NCBI GenBank assembly: GCA_010093685.1
Contig: MU006228.1
Span: 913,111-977,110, forward strand
DNA: 64,000 nucleotides
Source of the DNA: Ophiobolus disseminans
Taxonomy: Eukaryota; Ascomycota; Dothideomycetes; Pleosporales; Phaeosphaeriaceae
Direction of reading: 5' to 3'
Numbering within the stretch: the first letter of the stretch is position 1; each line of letters opens with the position of its first letter. Positions 43,007 through 53,403 of this stretch are shown piece by piece. A program made the position numbers and the translations under genes. Below the pieces are notes generated by a model. The model was not told the DNA's origin. It made no database searches and worked only from the letters and a program-made list of their open reading frames with translations.

Positions 43007-46000
43007 CAGACTCCGCAACAATCAAGTCAAGACAATCTGAGACCGATTTCTTGACTTGATTAGGCGAGAGCAGCCCTACGGATTGTCTTGATTGCAGATT
43101 GAGGTGTCGTGAGGCAGTTGAGATTGTCTTGACTTGACTTGATTGTGAGAAATTTTAGATTTTGGTAGTGTAGCTACTCCCCCAGAGTTACGATCTCTAA
43201 CGAGTCTGTCCAGTTATATATATCATACTCTCGCGCCAGTGAGTCGTCTGTAAAGCTCTCGCTGCTGCTGCTGCTGTTGCCGTCGCCGCTGTGCGTTTCA
43301 ATTGCTTTTATGGTAGTGTAGCCAGCCCGAGTCCATGCCCGTATAAGCTGTAGAGCCGCAAGCAACTCACTGCCAATCGCGCGTCGTTTTGGCTCAAGTA
43401 GATCACCAAGCTCACTAAAGAGCCGCTCGCACTCACAGCTTGAGGCTGGAATAGTTAGTATATCGATTGCAAACTGGCTTAAACACGGGTATTTTGAGCG
43501 CATCGCAATCCAGTACTGGATAACGTTACCGTCGTCAAGGTTACGCCATGGCGGCTCTTGATTAAGCCAGCGGTCATACTCATCGCCTTGCGGGGCTGCT
43601 GCTGTGTGATTACGCTGTGTATAGGCTCTAATTACGTCGTCTATATCGCTTGTTCGGGCGGCTCGAGCCGCTGGAATAGCCACTGGCGTTGGCAGCTTTT
43701 TATAGCTTTTCCAAAGCCGCTGGAAGCCCTTATTAGCGGCCTCGATCCACTCTGGCTTCTCACTCCAACTGTTTTCACAGTAGTATTTGTAGAGAGGGTG
43801 GAGGCACGTAGCAGCGTAATAGACTGGGGAGTCGTCGAGCTTATTAAAGTAAGCATCAGCCTTGTTCTAGGCAGCGCGGAGGTTAATATGAAGGTGATCT
43901 GTAGGCGTAATCGTTAGCAAGGAAAACCTGTAAGTAGCTGCAAAGTCTACCTTCTGGCGCCTCGTTATGCGCGTTGAAGTCAACATCAATCCATGGCTGT
44001 GCAAGCTCTTCGAGGTTACGCAGTATATACTCGAAGACTAGCAGCACTTCGTAGATTGCGCCAAAACTGCCAACCTTACCGCGACCCTCTAGCCTCTTCG
44101 TTGCTATCTCAAGCGGCTTAAGGCAGTTCTGGTACTCTGTAATTGTTGCCCAGTCGTTGGCAGCAAGCCCGCCTTGCCTCATCCAAGCCGGCACATCCTT
44201 GCAGGCGCTGCCGCTGCGCTTTTCATTAAAAGCGACACTCTTAATGTAGTGCTCTATATATCGATCAAAGGCACCGTGAAGCTTTGTCGCGCGCTCAATA
44301 GCGGCGTGATATGAGTTCCAGCGGGTGACAACTAGGCGTACAGGTGTAAGGAGTGGGATCTGATCGTCGGCCGGCAGCGCTTTGTTAGCGTCGCGCTGGC
44401 AAGCCTGGAAAAGCTCATGCTGCTGCGGCGTCCTAATAAAGTTGATAACTGCAATCAGCGTGCCTAATTGTCCATGTCGGCGCCACTCGCGCATGTACAG
44501 CTCCTCAGTTCTAAGCTGCTCTGCAACGTTGTTGTACGAGTCCTTGTCGTCGCCGAAAAGCAAAGCTTGCCCAATAAGATTGATTGTATAAGGGCTGCAG
44601 CGGAGACGACGGTGTATAGGATTAAAGCCGCCGTAATTGCGCGCAATTGCTGCAATTGCGGTGTCATTATTTAACGCGTTGTCGAGGACAAAGTAGCCTA
44701 ATCGATCAGGTGTAATGCCAAACTCTCTCAGCGTCTGGATAACAACAGCAGCAATAGCCTCGCCTATAGAAATTAGCTAGGTTGCGCAGAATTGTATTTT
44801 CATCTTGCCTGTGTGCGCGCCAGCGAGCTGCGGGAGGCTAATAGGCAAGTCGTGTACGGCACTAGCTGCTGTAGCAAAATGGGCAACGATCCCAAAGAAG
44901 CCGCGCTTCCCACCCTTAGTCGTCCAGCCGTCAAAGCTTATGTGTATTTTGCTTACAGCTGCAGACAGGGCTAAGACTATCTGCGGCTTTAGCAACTTGA
45001 ACAGCCTCATCGCGTACGTTGCAACACTGCGAGGGCTTCGCCACAACGAGCTTTCTGCCTCTGGGTTGGCAAACTTGATCATATCGCGCGTCGATTGCCG
45101 TGCAATTATTTCTATTGGCATATTGTTGTCAACGAGCCAGAGAACAAAGGCAAGTCGAAACTGTTGTACGTTAAAGTAGCCAAACACGTTGGTTGCTTCT
45201 TGGGATAGTTCAACGCCGCCGTCGATCGCCTGCTGCAGCGATAGCTGACCTTGCCCGTACGCGATGCTGCTTTTCGCGTCGAGATCGTTAGACAGGCCAT
45301 GGCCTCGTGCAGCCTTCCGGAGGTGAGTTGCTGCTGCAGACGTCGCTCTCGTTATATCGTATAGGCCACCACCAAAGACCTTGTGAGAATGGCAGTATCT
45401 GCATACAAACCACACGCTTTTTGGGTTGCTCCGCTTAACAACGCGATAGCCATGCTGATATATCCAACTCTTCTTGCCTGTTGGCGCCTTAACTGGCTTC
45501 ATGTATTGCTTCAGCCGCTCCCAATTAATCCCATCAAAGTGATCGGCTCCGTCAGTCTCCCACGTTGACCGGCCTGCGCCAGCGTCATCTGCTATTGATC
45601 CAGTGCCAGCGTGGCTGCCCTCGGTGGGCGCGGCAATCTCAGCTTCAGGTTGCGACTCCAAAAATTGCGTTTCCCACGCTGGCTCAGACGGCGACTCGGT
45701 GGCCTGGCTAGCTAGGGCTTCTCGGGGCGACAGCGATCGCTGCGATAGGCGCAGTCGTTTAGCAGCTTCAACAGCAACTGTAGGTGCGCCGCTGCGCTTC
45801 TTTTGAGATTGGGGAGGCATTGTAACGCGTTGTTAAAAACGAAAGATATAGGCGGAGGATGAACGGGTGAGAGGAGCTCCGCTAGGTAATACGACTTAGT
45901 AGGACGCGCCACGACGCGTCACGACGCGCTATTACAAGAAACTCTATCTTTTATCTATCCTTCACCCTCCACCCCTATAGCAGCACAATCTCATCAATCT

Positions 46001-46132
46001 GGCAATCTGGATGTCACGGATTGATTGATTGAGCTACTAATCTAAAGACTAGCTTCTTGATTTGATTATAGCTTCAATCTGGCAATCTCACAAGATCAAT
46101 CTCACAATCCGGATTGATTGTTGCGGACTCTG
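43007..46132 (-). mobile_element. hAT-family element with TIRs and 8-bp TSD
   Basis: Ends are CAGACTCCGCAACAATCAA and, at the right, the complement of CAGAGTCCGCAACAATCAA (one mismatch). The 8-bp target duplication TGTAGACG lies at 42999-43006 and 46133-46140, the hallmark length for hAT. Many copies of GATTGT/CAATCT and TGACTTGA-type words crowd both subterminal regions, as in other hAT elements where transposase binds. The coding region inside is broken. Confidence 0.95.
43174..45820 (-). pseudogene. hAT transposase, broken
   Basis: The frame starts at the ATG at 45820 with a Ser-rich leader, then a BED-type zinc-binding region (FVCRYCHSHK ... THLRKAARGH). The hAT catalytic region includes KIHISFDGWTTKGGKRGFFG. 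The middle block (TPVRLVVTRWNSYHAAIERA) and the C-terminal dimerisation domain (FAIDILTIPASSCECERLFS, then ELGDLLEPKR) follow. A TAG at 44777-44779 interrupts FCAT/LISIGEA and fits CAG to TAG. A TAG at 43867-43869 fits TGG to TAG. One frameshift lies near 43900. The element is therefore non-autonomous now. Confidence 0.9.
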
Positions 46133-47049
46133 TGTAGACGTCGGCTGACATCCGCTCTAACCTCCGCTACTTTGGCTCATCTAGAGCACCTTTCAACGGG
46201 GGCGGGCGACGTCGACAGATAACACCGATCATGCTAGATGCCCTGAGAGAGAGGTTGCTGGAGAAGCCGGGCATGTACCAAGACGAGATGGTCGTGTTCT
46301 TGTACGATGAGTTTTGAGGTTATAGTAAACAACTCTGCAGTGAGCCGTGCTCTGGCATCTAAGGCTGGACAAAGAAAGCTACTCGTCAGGTCGCAAAGGA
46401 ACGAAATGCTGATCTCTGGGACTACTACCTCCACAACCTATCTGTCTTTCAGTCACACCACCTTGCCTATGTGGATGAGTCCGGATGCGACAAACGCATC
46501 GGCTTTAGACGCACCGGCTGGTCACCGCTTGGTGTTGCACCGGTGCAGATCGCGCAATTCCATCAAGACCGCAGGCATCAGATCCTTCCCGCGTACACCC
46601 AGGATGGTGTCCTCTTCTATCGCGTGTTCCAGGGTCCGACCGACAGTCCTATCTTCGAAGACTTCATAGAACAACTTCTTCAACACTGCGGGCGTTGGCC
46701 AGAACCAAAATCCGTGCTGGTCATGGATAACGCCTCGTTCCACCACAGCGAGGGAGTCAGAGGGTTGTGCCTTTGCGCAGGCGTGAAGCTCGTGTTCTTG
46801 CCGCCCTACTCCTCGGACCTGAAGCTCGTGTTCTTGCCGCTCTACTCCCCGGACCTGAACCCAATCGAAGAGTTCTTTGGAGACTTGAAGCGCTTCATCA
46901 GGCGGAATTGGGTAGAGTATGAAAGCAATCCTGCCCAGGACTTTGGAGCTTTTCTTGAATGGTGCATAAGCGTTGCGGGAGGCAGGGTGGACAATGCAAG
47001 AGCACACTTTTGGCATGCAGGAGTCACTGTTGAAACAAGTCGAGTTTAA

Positions 47050-47140
47050 TGTGATTGGGCTAATGAATTCATAAATGCAGTCCTGTTTGCTGTAAGGATA
47101 GAAAGCGCAACTACAGTCAACAAGAGTATTGTCCGTGTAT
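47050..47140. other. Tc1-like 3' flank
   Basis: A short non-coding stretch after the Tc1 transposase. The right terminal repeat is expected here or slightly beyond, but was not resolved. Confidence 0.3.
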
Positions 47141-47978
47141 CTATACCGCAAGATACTCTACGCTAACTCTCCTGCTCCCCATTGTATGCTGACTTATAGA
47201 GCTCAGCCATATCTCAATGTCGCTAACAAGTCGACGTGCCACACCTCTCTTCACTCCATTCTGGATAAGGAAGTCAAAGTCTTGATCCTTGTGCAGTTGC
47301 TCCAAGTCTAGCATCTCCAGCAAGGTATTGTTGCAAGCCTTCTGATACTCCATCTTCTGTGCCTCATCGACGACATTTGACTGCTGCCATTGACTGTAGG
47401 CTGTTATGGCTAAATTGCGAGGACCAGGAATGTCTAGACCTATGCGTCCTGGAGCTCGCTCCATAGGGCATGGTACACTAAGGGTAGATGTTGTTGAGGG
47501 AGACTGGCCAGGGTGCTGGGGCAAGACGTTTGTGAACGTGACAGGCGCAAGATTTGTTCCAGACATGCTCCCGCCTGTGTGAACGGTCTGTAGGCACTGT
47601 ATTCCAGCTACCTAACCCAGATGCTATTTACAGTCGAGATGAAGAGAAAAGTAAGAGTGTGCGGCTATCCTGCTTGTTGAGGGTTGGTGCGCGGCCCGTG
47701 TGCTCTTGGCGGCGGGGAAGCGACTAGGCTAGCTGCCTAGTCATGTGACTCGGGGCTCAGCCCGTTACAGCCTGCAGCTTGCCAATCGCGCCGCTGGTCT
47801 TCTTCGGCGTATAGCTGTTCACGGATGTCTTCAGGAACGTCATTGTGAGTATTCAGGACGTGACCCTCCTCCACAAGTTGGATCAAGGTCTTGAGGTGGT
47901 GCGTCTGCAGCTTGTAATGCTTCTTCCCAAAAGGGTCACGCCAGCAACGCGGCCCGCGGTTGCATGGCGGCCCAGGAC
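47141..47978 (-). pseudogene. Fragmentary uncharacterised fungal protein, possibly repeat-associated
   Basis: Two coding-like blocks lie on the minus strand. The first (about 47978-47737) reads WRDPFGKKHYKLQTHHLKTL, then IQLVEEGHVLNTHNDVPEDI, and ends at TAG. The second (47566-47141) contains AITAYSQWQQSNVVDEAQKM, then DLEQLHKDQDFDFLIQNGVK, then GVARRLVSDIEIWL. From memory such blocks recur together in many uncharacterised Pleosporales proteins near transposons, but I cannot name the family. The space between them has no open frame joining the two, so the gene is either spliced or broken. Function unknown. Confidence 0.45.
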
Positions 47979-48034
47979 CCCTCCCTACTAGCTAGAGCAT
48001 AAGCGAATGGCGAACACAGGCACTTCCGTCTTTT

Positions 48035-48115
48035 CAATCCTCCCCCCTTCAAAGTTAAGGGCAATCCTTCCCCCTTCAAAGTTAAGAGCAATCCTCCCCC
48101 CTTCAAGGCTTAAGG
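48035..48115. repeat. 27-bp tandem repeat, three copies
   Basis: Three head-to-tail copies of CAATCCTCCCCCCTTCAAAG + TTAAGGG start at 48035, 48062 and 48089, with a few substitutions. The last copy touches the first recognisable ankyrin codons. Confidence 0.9.
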
Positions 48116-48297
48116 CAACGATGAGTCAAAGTTGGAGGCACTTCTGAGGGCGGGTCTCGATCCTGACGCGAGGTCAAGTGTTCTCCAAACGGCAGCAATG
48201 AAGGCAGCTGGGGCAGGGAATCTCAAGATGCTTGAGATACTAGTACGTCATCAGGCCAATCTGCTCTTAAAAGACGTCTATGGATGGTCTGTCATAC

Positions 48298-48426
48298 TGA
48301 TGAAAGGCACAAGTGAGATGCGAACTTGTTTGTTATTGTAAGCTATCGGAACTGGCTATGTAGAAGGAACGAGCTGAACGGACGCTAGTCCCAAAGAGGT
48401 ACACATGTGACTTGTACCTTTGAACA
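48298..48426 (-). repeat. 3' LTR of Copia 2 (129 bp)
   Basis: In element orientation it begins TGTTCAAAGG and ends CCTTTCATCA. It is nearly identical to the 5' copy. Confidence 0.95.
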
Positions 48427-48436
48427 CACCCCCTCA
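48427..48436 (-). promoter_or_regulatory. Copia 2 polypurine tract
   Basis: On the element strand the sequence TGAGGGGGTG lies immediately before the 3' LTR, the usual place for plus-strand priming. Confidence 0.8.
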
Positions 48437-48447
48437 GCAAGAGATGC

Positions 48448-51400
48448 TTAGATAGCCATGAACTGATTATGAGTGACAGGAGAGATAGTAGGCTTGTTTA
48501 GACCAATCTGTTTAACCCAGGCGGAGTGAGCCAGCTTGTCAAGCGGCTTTGTAAGTCCGTCAGCAGCCATCTCATGGGTGCGTACATGTTGGAGAGCCAG
48601 GTGGCCGTCCTTGACGCGATCCTTGATATAGTGGTAGTATATATCGACGTGTTTTGTACGTTCGTGGTGGCCCTCAGAGGCAACAAGGTCAATAGATGGC
48701 TGGTTGTTGCCGTAGAGCCTTATAGGATGGGCGTCTTGGCCTAGGTAGCCAACTTGCTTTAGCAATCGGGCGAGCCAGGTAGCCTCCTTCGCAGCGTACG
48801 TAAGACCAACGTACTCTGCCTCTGTTGTAGAGGTAGTAACGAGACGCTGTTTGCACGATTTGTGGCAGATAGTGCCTCCTGCTAACTTGAACAGGTAGCC
48901 AGAGGTAGACTTGCGGTCCTCTGCGTCGGCGAACGACGCATCGCTGTACGCGTGGAGTCCTAGGTCTTAGTGAGGTGAGGTCTTAGAGAAGACATCAATG
49001 GATAGGTTAGACGAGTCATAAGGGGCCTTATAGGCCATAGCTAGGTCCTTGTACGTGTAGAGGTAGTCGACGATCTGCATAGCGTAGTTATAGTGATCCT
49101 CTGTTGGATTGCTCATCGCTCGAGCGAGGTAGTTGACATGGAATGCCACGTCTGTCCGAATTTGCGACGCTGGGTATAGTAGTTTGCCGATAAGCGATTG
49201 GTATCGCTGTATGAGCTGGGGCGGAGCCTGATCGTCCTTGAGTCGAAGCTTGAGCTTGAGCGCCTTAAGATCCATAGGATAATAGCGAGCTGGGGCGTCA
49301 GTGCGCTTGAAGTCGTGTGCGAGCTTGTCAATGTACGACTCCATAGAGAGCTCAATAGCTCGTTGAGCGCGATCGCGACGGATTCGGATACCGAGATAGT
49401 GTGAGATAGGGCCTAGGTCGCGACACTTGTACTTTTCAAGTACGAGCTTCTTGAGAGCAGCCATCTCCTTCTTCGTACGCGTAATCAGGACGAGATCGTC
49501 AACGTATGCGAGAATGATGCTGCCTGTTGCAGTATTGATGAATACGCATGGGTCTGCCTCAATTGGCAGATACCCAATTGAGGCTAGGTAGCGAGCCAGC
49601 TCCTTGTACCATAGTCGCGGAGAGCGACGTAGGCCGTACAGGGCCTTGCGGAGCTTAGCTGGCTTACCGTCAGGTAGGCGAATATAGATGTCTTCGTCTT
49701 TGTCAAGGTGGCCGTTGAGGAAGGCTGTGACAACGTCAAGTTGGTCGCACTCTAGGTCTAGAGCGGCGACGAGGGCGAGTAGTGCTTTGAGAGTGGTTGA
49801 GCGGGCAACTGCGGCGTAGGTCTCGCGCCAAAAATCAGTGTCCTGGCGGTTGCCACATACAACAAGCCGAGCTTTAAAGCGTACGAGCTTGCCAGCGTCG
49901 TCGAGTTTGTATTTGTATATCCACTTTGTAGGTAGAGCAAAGATGCCTGTAGGCAACGTCACGACAGTCTCCTAAGTGCCGTTGTTGTCATGCGACTAGT
50001 ACTCCTCACCCTCCGCAAGCAGCCATTGTTTGTTGAAACGGTGGTGTCGGGCCTGTTTTGCGCTGGTTGGTTCGGGAGGGAGGATTGGGTCGTCTCTAGT
50101 GACACTGGATGAATAGTTAATAGCGCTGGCAAAGCAGCGAGCCACCGTAGGAGGACGTGTTTGAGGCTAATTGCCGCTGTCAGACGAGCAGCTTTTGCAG
50201 TTGGATTGCGACGCCTCTTTGTATCAAGGATAAGGCGGTCATCTTCGTCCGCGGTGATATCAAGGTGACGAGGAGCTTCTCCATCGTCTATATCGTCGCA
50301 ATTGTTGAGGCCTCTGAAGTCATAGCCTTAGCCAGCTTCAGGTAGGTGGAATTTGTCAAGTTGTGCAACAATAGACTCGTTGCCCTCACCCCCAGTCCCT
50401 GGGACTATTGAGGTGATATCTGGTGACAACGGAGGTGTCTGTAGAGTAGATTGGGCTGGTGAGCTAGCAATCTGAATGTCTGTTGGGGCGGTATCTTGGG
50501 TTGTGGAGTGAGATACTTCAAGAAGTGGAGCAGACGCCCACTTGACGCTGCTTGTACGGATGAGCTTCTGATGATCAAGGTCCCACAAAAGATAGATTCG
50601 AGAGCCCTTGCGGCCGACAAAGTAGGCTTTCGTTGCGCGGGCTGAAAACTTGTTGCTCTGTACGCGACGCTGTTCTGGGATATGGACCCAGCCAGCTTCG
50701 CCAAACTTGCGCAGGGCGCAAAGATTTGGGATGGGATTTAGGGTACCCATGTACTCAAGGAGCATCTGGCGAGGCGTCTTGCCGTCAGCTAGGGCAGTGG
50801 TCGGGTAGTGATTGATGAGTTCAGTGGCGTAGCGTGCAGCATACGGCCACATTGACTTTGGAAGATGTGGAGCTCCGATCATCATAAGACGAACGCGCGC
50901 TTCTTCGATTCGGTTGCTTGACTCAGCTGCTCCGTTCTGGTGTGAGGTGTAGGGCGTAGAAGCCTCAAAGACTGTGCCAAGCTGGGAGAGTTGCTCCTTT
51001 GTCTTGTTGTTGACAAGGACCTTGTCATTGTCTAGATAGCAAATAGCGACCGTGGCCTTATACTGTGTCTTAGTCATGCGCAGAAAGCGCAGCAACGAGT
51101 CTGTACAGCTGTCCTTAGTGGTAGTGACGTTGATCCAGCGATAGCGTGTGTAGTCGTCAGTATAGATGATCCACCAGCGCTCTTTGTCAACGCCGACAGG
51201 CGTGATAGGACCGACTATATCAATATAGATTCGCTTAAACGGGCGAGTCGCTCGCTGAGGCGGACAGCGTGAGATTTGTTTGCGAGCATTGCCAAGAAGG
51301 CAGACCTCACAGGAAAAGTTCTGGGTACCCTAGAGCTCGAGACCAATCGTGGTCTTTACAAGCTGCTTTAAGGCGTTGATATCAGCATGTCCAAATGTCT

Positions 51401-53132
51401 CGTGGAGCTTAGTCAAGGAGACCTTTCGCGTTGGGATCATGGCTGAATTAGGTTGAGGTGAGTGAGCTAAGACGAACGCGAGTGCTCTCGCAGCCTCGAG
51501 CTCGTTCTGAGCTTGCAGCAAGTTAGGGATACCGTCGATCTCAGGCGTGTACCCAATCTCGTGCATATCAGATTTTCGGTAGATCTTCTCATCCCAGCCG
51601 TAGTAGTATAAGCCTTTCTGGCGAATTTTGGAGTGAGAGATAATAGAGACGAACATGTCGGGCGCGTAGAGCACCTTTGAGAATCGTACAACGTTGATCA
51701 AGCCGCTGCTTTGTAGGATGGAGAGTTCAATAGTGCCGGTCGCCTTGACTTGTACAATACCAGCTCCAGTCTTGATGGCTGAGCAGGTACTCTCACGTTC
51801 GAAGCTGATGAAGCGATTATAGGTATTACAGATGTGATCTGTCGCACCTGTGTCAATGATCGTCCGGTCTTTGTACTCAGTTCGGCCAGCGATCAGCATA
51901 GTCTGCTCTGAGACCTTAGCGGTGTTGCTGGTAATTGAGGTAGAGGTGAAATTGAAATGCTTGCTACAGCAGTTGTTCGTCGCGGAGCTGTCGAAAGAGA
52001 CACTGTAGTTGCGTTGATTGTTGATCGTTGTTGCTGCTGTTGTTGAGGCAGTTGACTGGTTACTGCGCACAGCTTGTCGATCTCGCCATTCCTGCGACGC
52101 GAGATGAGGGAAAGCTACCCAGTAGGCAGCTCCGGCACCCTAGTGTTCGCGCTTGCAATGCTCGCAGAGAGAGTACGCAAGCTTAGGCTTACTGTCATTT
52201 GTAGCATTGTTTGTGTTGTTGTTTGAGACGGTGCTGCTTCCGCTACGTCCTCCACCGCTGTGTCCTCTGCCGCGGCCTCTGCCACGCTGGTTGCCACCCC
52301 CTCGTTGGTTGGGACTTCCACCTGCAGTGTCTTTGTTGTCGCTAGCAGCGTTCTGCTGTTTCTTAGTGACAAAGGATGCAGTCTTGACAGGGTCATCGCG
52401 ACGAGCTTCGTCGTTAATCTCCTGTATCATAGAGTCGAGTGTGAGGCTGCCCTTTGAGCGCATGTCGCGTCGTATGACTCGCGCGTAATCTAGGTAGGAC
52501 TCCTCGATTGCGAGGATGAACTAGTATAGCACGCCCTTCTCGGGCAGCTCAAGGTTCATGTCCTTCAACCTGTTGAGTGAGGCGCAGAAATTGTCCGTGA
52601 ACTTGAGCGTGTTTGGGCAATCAGCGCAGCAGAGCTTGAAGAAATCAGCCCAAGCTGTACAGGCTTCATTGAGGCCCTCGTCACAATAGCGGCGAGTGAT
52701 CTCTCTGTACTGCTCTGCTGCGGTTTGGAGGCCTTGGATTGCTTCGTAGACCTCGCGTGAAATTGAAGTGAGGAAAGTCATCTTGAGGGCGGCGTCGAGC
52801 TTGCCCCAATACTTAAGCCTCTCTTTCTGCTTCTCTGCAGACTTGATGATGTAGTTGTTAATTGACTGACAATTGTTGTCAAATGTCTTACGTTTAGACA
52901 TGAGCTCAATGTGCTCGTTGTTACTTGGATCTAGCGTAGTCCCATCCAGTGGCTCAGGCTCGTCGATGAGGCCGGCGTACGATGGAGTAGCTGGTCGCGG
53001 CTTCTCGCCGGTAAGGACCTCTGTCGCGTCGTGAATCTGCGCGTACAGTGTGATGGCAGCATCCCATTTCCAGAAGTTCAAGCCAGAGGCGTCGAGCTTT
53101 GGGACAGCTGCTTGCGCGTCGTAGATGCCCAT
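48448..53132 (-). pseudogene. Copia 2 gag-pol polyprotein, broken
   Basis: Gag starts at the ATG at 53132 (MGIYDAQAAVPKLDASGLNF). Gag-protease-integrase share one frame with stops at 52521, 52140, 51330 and 50328. RT-RNase H use another frame with stops at 49996, 49972 and 48967. Motifs in order: a CEHCKREH knuckle remnant, protease TIIDTGATDHICN, integrase IYIDIVGPI, CYLDNDKVLV and SHQNGAAESSNR. RT has ECDQLDVVTAFLNGHLDKDE and the catalytic ILAYVDDLVLI; RNase H has AYSDASFADAEDRKSTSGY and STTEAEYVGL. All seven stops are TAG or TAA and each can be explained by CAG/CAA or TGG changing through CpA to TpA. One frameshift lies between integrase and RT. Confidence 0.93.
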
Positions 53133-53262
53133 TTTGGGGTATGACGTCGCGGTGTTTTTGGTGAGTTCGCGAGCGGAAGCCTCACCAACGCTGGGCTGCG
53201 TCGCACGTCAATCGAATGCGGCGAAGGCAGTACTCCCAGTCGGTCGTCAGTGAGTTTTATGA

Positions 53263-53274
53263 GGGCTCATAACC
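53263..53274 (-). promoter_or_regulatory. Copia 2 primer-binding site
   Basis: On the element strand GGTTATGAGCCC follows the 5' LTR directly. It is complementary to the initiator tRNA-Met anticodon arm, as in Copia 1. Confidence 0.8.
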
Positions 53275-53403
53275 TGATGAAAGGCACAAGTGAGATGCAA
53301 ACTTGTTTGTTATTGTAAGCTATCGGAACTGGCTATGTAGAAGGAACGAGCTGAACGGATGCTAGTCCCAAAGAGGTACACATGTGACTTGTACCTTTGA
53401 ACA
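53275..53403 (-). repeat. 5' LTR of Copia 2 (129 bp)
   Basis: Same ends as the 3' LTR. The two differences between the copies are G/A and C/T transitions. Confidence 0.95.

Larger units (their letters stand above)
42855..46150. mobile_element. Solo LTR (162 bp), family B, split by a hAT element
   Basis: The two pieces are 42855-43006 and 46141-46150. Joined, they start TGTGGGCAAACAACAG and end GTCGGCTGACA. The flanking 5-bp repeat TCCGC occurs at 42850-42854 and 46151-46155. Removing the LTR with one TCCGC restores the Tc1 transposase frame precisely, which confirms the borders. The LTR differs in sequence from the other LTR families in the window. Confidence 0.9.
42729..47049 (+). pseudogene. 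Tc1-like DDE transposase gene, split by nested insertions
   Basis: Coding parts are 42729-42854 and 46156-47049. The first gives an N-terminal HTH (MAPHLAASQHDMIRDMISSN, RAIDVAAAAGCSDRTIRNIR). The second resumes exactly at SNLRYFGSSRAPFNGGG, then ITPIMLDALRERLLEKPGMY. The DDE_3 core has DESGCD, VLVMDNASFHHSEGV and PLYSPDLNPIEEFF. At least two frameshifts lie between 46312 and 46380. A 36-bp in-frame tandem duplication near 46787-46858 doubles the KLVFLPPYSSDL block next to the last catalytic residue. The intervening 3.3 kb is a solo LTR containing a hAT element. The Tc1 element's own termini were not resolved. Confidence 0.88.
48298..53403 (-). mobile_element. Copia retrotransposon 2, complete with both LTRs
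   Basis: A 5.1-kb element on the minus strand. LTRs are at 53275-53403 (5') and 48298-48426 (3'). The TSD CATAC lies at 48293-48297 and 53404-53408. A primer-binding site and polypurine tract sit at the expected inner borders. The LTRs differ at two of 129 positions, both transitions, so insertion is fairly recent. The polyprotein is nevertheless dead from nonsense mutations. It sits inside the ankyrin gene. Confidence 0.96.
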
